DNA of 64,000 nucleotides from Solirubrobacterales bacterium (GTDB lineage Bacteria; Actinomycetota; Thermoleophilia; Solirubrobacterales; 70-9), in assembly GCA_035573435.1 (NCBI GenBank), contig DATMZR010000007.1, forward strand, positions 1 through 64,000. The letters run 5' to 3'. Positions 58,423-64,000 of this stretch are shown here, piece by piece (position 1 is the first letter of the stretch; every line of letters begins with the position of its first letter). The notes beneath the pieces are model-generated. The model searched no databases and had not been told where the DNA came from. It worked only from the letters and a program-made list of their open reading frames with translations. A program made the translations under genes and the position numbers.

Positions 58423-59655
58423 CTAGCGGATCTTGTCGTAGAGGCTGAAGATCGGCAGGTACATCGAGATCACGATGAAGCCCACGATGCTGCCGACGAG
58501 GATGATCATCAATGGCTCGATCAGGGCAGTGAGCGATTTGATCTTGGCGTCCACCTCGGTCTCGTAGAAGTCCGCGATCTTGGACAGCATCGTCTCGAGC
58601 TGACCCGATTCCTCTCCCACGGAGACCATGTGCTCCACCATCGGCGGGAAGACCGCGTGCTCGCCGATCGGTTGGGCGATGGTCCCGCCGCGCTTCACTG
58701 AGGCGTAGACGTCCTCCATTGCCTCGGTGATCACCGCGTTGCCGCAGGTCTCGCCGGCGATCTCGATCGCCTGGAGGATCGGTACGCCCGAGGCGACCAT
58801 TCCCGAGAAGGTCCGCGACCAGCGCGCCAGCGCCACCTTCTGGACCACGTCGCCGATCCGCGGGATGCGGAGCTTGAAACGATCCCACTGGCGCCTGCCG
58901 CGATCGGTCTTCTTCCAGCGCAGGAAGCCGTAGATGCCTCCGGCGAGCAGCGCGATCAGCACGTACCACTGGTGGGTGACGAAGTCCGAGACGCCGACGG
59001 TCAGCTGGGTCATCAGCGGGAGACTGGTGTCCTCGCCCGGGTTGTCCGCCTTGATCTCGTCGAAGATCCCGACGAACACCGGCACGATCACCGCGACCAT
59101 CACGACCATCACGACCGCAGCCAGGCTGAAGACCACCGCCGGGTAGGTCATCGCCGCGCGCACCTGCCGGCGCAGCGCGTCCAGCCGCTCGAGCTGGTAG
59201 GCGATCCGCTCCATTGCCTCAGCCAGGCGTCCCGAATCCTCGCCGGAGCGCACGACGGCGCGGTACAGCGGATCGAAAACCCCAGGTTGAGATTCCATCG
59301 CTTGAGCCAGCGAGCTTCCTGACTCGACGTCCTCCCGCACCCCGACGATCGCTTTCTTGAGCATCTCGTCCTCGGTCTGCGCCTCCAGCGTGTAGAGCGA
59401 GCGCAGCATCGGCATCCCCGAGACGATCAGGGTCGCGAACTGGCGCGAGAAGACGGCAACCGCACGAAGGTTGACGCTCTTGAAGCGCTGGAAGATGCTT
59501 TCCAGCTTCAGCGCCTCGCGCTTCTCCGAGACGTCCAGGACGATCAGGCCGCGCTGGCGCAACTGCTCCGAGACCACCCTCTTCGAGGAGGCCTCCATCT
59601 CGCCGCGCGCTGGGACGCCGGCGAGGTCGACGGCTCGGAAGGCAAACGTGCTCAT
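58423..59655 (-). CDS. pilC: Type IV pilus platform protein PilC (GspF family)
   Basis: 410 residues. Inner-membrane platform. Two GspF repeats: FSRQFATLIVSGMPMLRSLY and WSRTFSGMVASGVPILQAIE, each followed by long helices, with membrane segments near 170, 225 and 385. GEMEASSKRVVSEQLRQRGL is the N-terminal motif. Downstream of pilT, as usual. Confidence 0.95.
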   Translation of the reverse strand: MSTFAFRAVDLAGVPARGEMEASSKRVVSEQLRQRGLIVLDVSEKREALKLESIFQRFKSVNLRAVAVFSRQFATLIVSGMPMLRSLYTLEAQTEDEMLKKAIVGVREDVESGSSLAQAMESQPGVFDPLYRAVVRSGEDSGRLAEAMERIAYQLERLDALRRQVRAAMTYPAVVFSLAAVVMVVMVAVIVPVFVGIFDEIKADNPGEDTSLPLMTQLTVGVSDFVTHQWYVLIALLAGGIYGFLRWKKTDRGRRQWDRFKLRIPRIGDVVQKVALARWSRTFSGMVASGVPILQAIEIAGETCGNAVITEAMEDVYASVKRGGTIAQPIGEHAVFPPMVEHMVSVGEESGQLETMLSKIADFYETEVDAKIKSLTALIEPLMIILVGSIVGFIVISMYLPIFSLYDKIR

Positions 59656-59671
59656 CCGGTCCCGCCTCCGA

Positions 59672-60769
59672 TCACGCCGCAGTCACCGGGACCTGATTGA
59701 CGCCGGTCCCGGCCAGCAGTCGCTTCAGCTCCTCCGGGACAGAGGCGCGCTGCTCCGCAAGCGGGCGCGTGATCTTCCCCATCCGGACCAACTGTGCGAG
59801 GTGGGAGTCCATGGTCTGCATCCCGACCGCGCCCGAGGTCTGAAGCGCGGAGTAGATCTGGTGAGTCTTCCCCTCGCGGATCAGGTTTCGGATCGCGGGC
59901 GTCGGCACCAGCACCTCGCAGGCGACGATCCGGGCGGAGCCGTCGGCCGTCGGCAGGAGCTGCTGGGTGACGATCCCCTGAAGGGCGATCGAGAGCTGCA
60001 TCCGCACCTGGTGCTGCTGTGCACCCGGGAAGACATCGATGATTCTGTCCACGGTCTGCGCCGTGGACTGGGTGTGGAGGGTGGCGAACACGAGGTGGCC
60101 GGTTTCCGCGGCGGTCAACGCAGTCGAAATCGTTTCCAGGTCCCGCATCTCGCCGACCAGGATCACATCGGGGTCCTCGCGCAACGCCGCCTTCAGGGCG
60201 ATCGAGAAGTCCTGGGCATCCGCACCAATCTCGCGCTGGTTCACGATGCACTTCTTGTGCGAGTGGAGATACTCGATCGGGTCCTCGATCGTCAGGATGT
60301 GCTCCTCCCGATCCTCGTTGATCATGTCGATCATCGAGGCGAGTGTCGTCGACTTCCCGGAACCCGTCGGGCCGGTGACCAGGACGAATCCACGGGGCTT
60401 GCGAGTGAACTCCTCGAGTACCAGCGGTAGGTTGAGCGAGTCGAGGCTGTGGATGTCGTGTGGGATGTGACGGAAGGCAGCGGAGATCGAGCCGCGCTGG
60501 AAGAAGCAGTTCACTCGGAAGCGGGCCACTCGCGGGATCGAGTACGCGAAATCGAGCTGCTGTTGGTTCTCAAAGCGCTTCCGCTGGGAATCGTTGAGGA
60601 TCGAATAAACGATCTCCCGGCTCTCCTGCGGGCTGAGCCGTGGATAGCCCTCGATTGGCACGATGCGCCCGCGGATGCGCATCGCAGGCGGGAACCCAGG
60701 CGTCAGATGGACGTCCGAAGCCCGTAACTCGACCATCCTGGTCAGCACAGCGGCGAAATCGAGGCTCAT
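59672..60769 (-). CDS. pilT: Twitching motility ATPase PilT
   Basis: 365 residues. Retraction motor. ASDVHLTPGFPPAMRIRG, Walker A TGPTGSGKSTTLASM, Asp box EDPIEYLHSHKKC, Walker B VILVGEMRDLETIS and His box GHLVFATLHTQST are intact, and AIRNLIREGKTHQIYSALQT is the PilT C-terminal motif. Its presence means the pilus should retract. Confidence 0.96.
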   Translation of the reverse strand: MSLDFAAVLTRMVELRASDVHLTPGFPPAMRIRGRIVPIEGYPRLSPQESREIVYSILNDSQRKRFENQQQLDFAYSIPRVARFRVNCFFQRGSISAAFRHIPHDIHSLDSLNLPLVLEEFTRKPRGFVLVTGPTGSGKSTTLASMIDMINEDREEHILTIEDPIEYLHSHKKCIVNQREIGADAQDFSIALKAALREDPDVILVGEMRDLETISTALTAAETGHLVFATLHTQSTAQTVDRIIDVFPGAQQHQVRMQLSIALQGIVTQQLLPTADGSARIVACEVLVPTPAIRNLIREGKTHQIYSALQTSGAVGMQTMDSHLAQLVRMGKITRPLAEQRASVPEELKRLLAGTGVNQVPVTAA

Positions 60770-60817
60770 CGAACCTCTAGATCGTCGGCAAGGGCAGGAA
60801 GCTTGAGAAGTGAGCGG

Positions 60818-62614
60818 CTAAGTGGAAACCCGGGCGACTTCCTCGATCGAGGTAACGCCGTTCCTGACCTTGTGCAGCCCGTCCTCGCGCAGGGTGACCA
60901 TGCCCTGCTCCCGAGCCACGGCGGCGATCTCGGCCTCCGCCCCGCCACCGACCGTGAGCTCCTTGATCTCCTCGGTCATGGGCATCACTGAGAACAGGCC
61001 GATCCTGCCTCGGTATCCCGTGTGGCTGCAGCGCCCGCAGCCAAGCGGCTCGTAGGTCTCCAGGTCGGCTCCGACCCGGAATCCCGCCGCGGCCAACGCG
61101 TCCTGGGGGATCACGGCGCGCCGCTTGCAGTGCGTGCAGAGCTGACGCGCTAGACGCTGTGCGACCACGCAATCGAGCGCAGACGCGGTGAGAAAGCCCT
61201 CGATCCCCATCTTTGTCAGGCGCGCAACGGCGCCCGGCGCGTCGTTGGTGTGCAGAGTGGTCAACACCATGTGGCCGGTCAGCGCCGCCTCGATGGCAAT
61301 CCGAGCCGTCTCCTCATCGCGAATCTCACCGACCATGATCACGTCGGGGTCGGCGCGCAGGATCGAGCGTAGGCCGGTGGCGAATGTCAGGCCCGCCTTC
61401 CGGTTGACGTTGAGCTGGTTGATGCCCGAGATCCGGTACTCGACCGGATCCTCGATCGTAATGATGTTGCGCTCTACGGCGTTCAGCTCCTGTAACGCGG
61501 CGTATAGCGTGGTCGACTTCCCCGACCCGGTGGGTCCTGTCACCAGGACCGCGCCATATGGCTTGGTGAAGGAAGCCTCGAATCTGATCCGGCTCTCGCC
61601 GCCCATCCCGAGCTCGTCCAAGGTCCGCATCGCCTGGTCTTTGTCGAGAATGCGGATAGTGCAGCCTTCTCCCCTCTGCGTTGGCAGAGTCGTCACGCGT
61701 AGGTCGACCTTGCGCTCCTCAACATTTACGCTCACCCGGCCATCTTGGGGCACCCGCTTCTCGGCGATGTCCATATCGGCCATCAGCTTCACGCGTGAAA
61801 CGACCCCGGAGATCATCCGCTTCGGGACACGCGCGGTCTCGTGCAGCACGCCGTCGACCCTGAACCTGATCCTCATCTCGTCCTCGTCCGGTTCGAAGTG
61901 GATGTCGGAGGCTCCCTCGCCGACTGCCTCACCTAGCACCGAGTAGACGAGCTTGATCACGGGGGCGTCGTCGGCCGACTCGCGCAGCTCGCTGACCTGG
62001 GCCTCGCCAGCGAGCTCGTCCTCCTCCTCGGAGACGGCTTCTGAGACTGCGCTCTCGAGCGTGTTCATACGCCCGATCAGGGCCTCGATATCGTCCTCAG
62101 CGGCGACCGCGACCCGACAGTTGAGCCCAGTCATCATCTGAATGTCGTCGACCGCCAGGACGTTCGCTGGGTCGGCCATCGCCAGGAGCAGCGTCTCCTT
62201 GTCCACATAACCGACCGGGATCGACCTGTAGCGCCGCGCGGCGGCCACCGCAATCAGGTTCGTCGCGCCGATGTCGACGCTGTAAGCGGTGAGGTCGAGG
62301 TGGTCGAGGCCGTAGCGCTCGGCGATCGCCCGTGAGAGCTGGTCCGCGTCGATGACCTCGCGCTCTCGCAGCAGCGCCTCCGGGGACCTGCCGGCGACGC
62401 GCGCCTCGTTGACCACCTCGTCGACCCGCTCGCGCGTGGCGTAGCCCAGCTCAACGATCACGTCGGTGACGAACATCCCCGAGTGGCCGCGCTGCATGGG
62501 CGCGGTGACCCCATTGGTGGCGGCCTCGCTGCGTTCATCGTCAAGCTTGCGCGCCGTCGCCTCGCCCGTGTCGGGCACTGGCGTGAGGTGTCTTCGGCGG
62601 TGCAGGAAGCTCAT
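60818..62614 (-). CDS. pilB: Type IV pilus extension ATPase PilB
   Basis: 598 residues. Assembly motor. An N-terminal GspE_N domain (residues 40-190) binds the platform. Walker A TGPTGSGKSTTLYAAL, EDPVEYRISGINQLNVN, IMVGEIRDEETARIA and GHMVLTTLHTNDAPGAV follow. The zinc tetracysteine is CTHCKRR and CGRC, typical of PilB/GspE and absent from PilT. ATGA overlap with aroE. Confidence 0.96.
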   Translation of the reverse strand: MSFLHRRRHLTPVPDTGEATARKLDDERSEAATNGVTAPMQRGHSGMFVTDVIVELGYATRERVDEVVNEARVAGRSPEALLREREVIDADQLSRAIAERYGLDHLDLTAYSVDIGATNLIAVAAARRYRSIPVGYVDKETLLLAMADPANVLAVDDIQMMTGLNCRVAVAAEDDIEALIGRMNTLESAVSEAVSEEEDELAGEAQVSELRESADDAPVIKLVYSVLGEAVGEGASDIHFEPDEDEMRIRFRVDGVLHETARVPKRMISGVVSRVKLMADMDIAEKRVPQDGRVSVNVEERKVDLRVTTLPTQRGEGCTIRILDKDQAMRTLDELGMGGESRIRFEASFTKPYGAVLVTGPTGSGKSTTLYAALQELNAVERNIITIEDPVEYRISGINQLNVNRKAGLTFATGLRSILRADPDVIMVGEIRDEETARIAIEAALTGHMVLTTLHTNDAPGAVARLTKMGIEGFLTASALDCVVAQRLARQLCTHCKRRAVIPQDALAAAGFRVGADLETYEPLGCGRCSHTGYRGRIGLFSVMPMTEEIKELTVGGGAEAEIAAVAREQGMVTLREDGLHKVRNGVTSIEEVARVST

Positions 62615-63435
62615 CTGGCTCTGGCGGCCCGGCGCATCGTCTCGATCGGGGGGTCCTGTCCCGTCCAGATACGAAGCGACGCGGCGCCCTGGCGAACCAA
62701 CACCTCGAGCCCATCGACGACCGTGGCGCCGTGCGCTCTCGCCGTCCTGGCGAGCTCGGTCTCGACCGGTCCGTAGGCGAGGTCCACCAATTGGTGTGTA
62801 TCGCCCAACGAATCGGCACCAATGGGCAGGCTCTTGAGGGCCGCGGGCCCTTCACCGGGCGTGCCCATGCCCACGGTCGTGGTGTTGACGATCAGGTCGA
62901 AGTCGGCCGACGTGAGCCGCTCTTCACCCGAGGCAAGAGCCGACGCGCCCACTTGGCCCGCCAGGCGCTCGGCCTTCTCAGGCGTCCGGTTCCAGATCGC
63001 GACCTGCGCGCCCTCGGTCACCAGCGCCCAGGCCACCGCGCGGGCTGAGCCGCCCGCGCCGAGCACCAGGGCGCTCTTGCCCGCAGGTGGCTCCGGCAGC
63101 GATTCCAGGAAGCCCTGGGCGTCGGTGTTCTCCGCGACGATCCGCTCCGAACTGAAGCTGAGCGTATTGGCGGCGCCGACGGCGAGGGCCGTGGCGGAGG
63201 CTTCGTCGGCCAGCTCCAGCGCGGCCACCTTGTGTGGCACGGTCACGTTCGCGCCCACGAAGTCCCCGGCCGCCATCTTGCGCACGAGCAACTCGAAGTC
63301 CGCCGGCGCAACCTCGATCGCCTCGTAGGACCATTCGCCGGCCAGGCCCAGCTCCGCAAGCGCCGCGCGGTGCATCGCCGGCGAGCGCGAGTGCGAGACC
63401 GGCTGGCCGAGGACCGCGAGCCGCTTGCGGGTCAC
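62611..63435 (-). CDS. aroE: Shikimate dehydrogenase
   Basis: 274 residues from GTG. Fourth shikimate step, NADPH-dependent. LGQPVSHSRSPAMHRAALAE with the shikimate-binding serines, GANVTVPHKVAALELADEAS with the catalytic Lys, ENTDAQGFLESL with Asp, and LVLGAGGSARAVAWAL for NADP. Lies between mltG and the pilus motor genes, far from aroC-aroKB-aroQ but on the same strand. Confidence 0.96.
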   Translation of the reverse strand: MTRKRLAVLGQPVSHSRSPAMHRAALAELGLAGEWSYEAIEVAPADFELLVRKMAAGDFVGANVTVPHKVAALELADEASATALAVGAANTLSFSSERIVAENTDAQGFLESLPEPPAGKSALVLGAGGSARAVAWALVTEGAQVAIWNRTPEKAERLAGQVGASALASGEERLTSADFDLIVNTTTVGMGTPGEGPAALKSLPIGADSLGDTHQLVDLAYGPVETELARTARAHGATVVDGLEVLVRQGAASLRIWTGQDPPIETMRRAARAR

Positions 63436-64000
63436 GGGCAGTTTGCAGGGGTGGGAGCGTTGCCGCCGTTCGCCGCCCGCGCCTCGTCATACGCCGCTTT
63501 GGCCCGGCTGAACTCGGCCTCGGTGGTGGCGAAGGTGTGCTCGCCACAGGTGTTGGGCTTCACCACGTAATACAGGTACGGCTCCTGCGCTGGATGAGCC
63601 GCCGCCTCTATCGAGTCGAGGCCGGGGTTGCCGATCGGTCCGGGCGGCAGCCCAGAGTTCGTGTAGGTGTTGTACGGCGAGTTGATCTCGAGCTCGGACG
63701 GGCTGATCGGCTCCGTGAAGTTGCCGCTCGCGTAGCGAACCGTGGCGTCGATCTGGAGCGGCATCCCGGCGTGGAGGCGGTTGTAGATCACTGCGGCGAC
63801 CAGCGCTCGCTCCTTCGGCACCTGGACCTCGCGCTCGATCATCGAGGCGATGATCACCACGTCGTAGGTGGTCAGGTTCTTTGAGCGAGCGTAGCCCAGG
63901 TTCACCTGGGAGATGTTCTGTTCGAAGGCGTCCAGCTGGCGGGCCACCAGATCCTCGACCGTCGGGCGGCGGGGCAACTCGTAGGTCGCCGGGAACAGGA
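63432..64000 (-). CDS. mltG: Endolytic murein transglycosylase MltG (C-terminal part)
   Basis: About 189 C-terminal residues; the gene runs off the right edge. FPATYELPRRPTVEDLV matches the conserved LFPATYEL motif. ASMIEREVQVPKERALVAAV carries the catalytic Glu, and VIYNRLHAGMPLQIDATVRY, NSPYNTYTNSGLPPGPIGNP and YYVVKPNTCGEHTFATTEAE complete the YceG domain. It cuts nascent glycan strands. GTGA overlap with aroE. The chain usually continues upstream to ruvX and alaS. Confidence 0.95.
   Translation of the reverse strand, partial: LFPATYELPRRPTVEDLVARQLDAFEQNISQVNLGYARSKNLTTYDVVIIASMIEREVQVPKERALVAAVIYNRLHAGMPLQIDATVRYASGNFTEPISPSELEINSPYNTYTNSGLPPGPIGNPGLDSIEAAAHPAQEPYLYYVVKPNTCGEHTFATTEAEFSRAKAAYDEARAANGGNAPTPANCP

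Overview
The window is GC-rich bacterial chromosome, very densely coded. I infer an actinobacterium of the Thermoleophilia / Solirubrobacterales type. The evidence is the high GC, frequent GTG and TTG starts, many 4-base gene overlaps, the fused shikimate kinase / dehydroquinate synthase, a type IV pilus locus with no secretin gene in view, and the housekeeping gene order. No phylogenetic marker could be searched, so this placement is an inference. I see no prophage, insertion sequence, CRISPR array or rRNA.

Most of the right-hand 47 kb is a long minus-strand housekeeping chain. Read from right to left it runs: mltG (cut by the window edge), aroE, pilB, pilT, pilC, the pilins and prepilin peptidase, pilM-pilN-pilO and a PilP-position protein, aroC, aroKB, aroQ, pepP, then efp, nusB, an xseB-like gene, ispA, dxs, then tlyA, nadK, an MFS exporter, recN, an acidic microprotein, pyrG, then an M20 peptidase, nudF, xerD and a thioredoxin-reductase-like gene. 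Neighbours are usually joined by ATGA or GTGA overlaps, which suggests translational coupling.

This chain is broken by plus-strand accessory blocks. 19.4-21.0 kb holds a DUF1326 + DUF2182 pair. 28.0-32.6 kb holds small membrane proteins, a sugar dehydrogenase, a cyclopropane-fatty-acid synthase and a DUF72 protein. 37.6-44.1 kb holds an LtrA-like protein, a sigma-70 factor, a KdpD/KdpE-like two-component system and an APC permease with a universal-stress-protein-like tail. 57.0-58.4 kb holds a carbon-nitrogen hydrolase divergent from a twin-helix-turn-helix regulator.

The left end (0-16.6 kb) is more mixed: the start of pdxS, an RpiR-type regulator, an orphan Flp pilin, two tRNAs, a probable structured RNA, two short-chain dehydrogenases, a glycosyltransferase, then dgt-dnaG, recO, a P1 peptidase and mutM.

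The points most worth a second look are: (1) a 280-bp string of hairpins at 4.16-4.44 kb that looks like an unassigned structured RNA; (2) apparent CTG start codons of dnaG and the DUF72 gene, each formed by a CTGA overlap; (3) a truncated KdpD-like kinase next to a permease that carries the USP-like domain the kinase lacks, with a tandem 11-bp repeat between them; (4) a pilus locus with a very large PilV-like prepilin, interrupted by a hydrolase/regulator pair.
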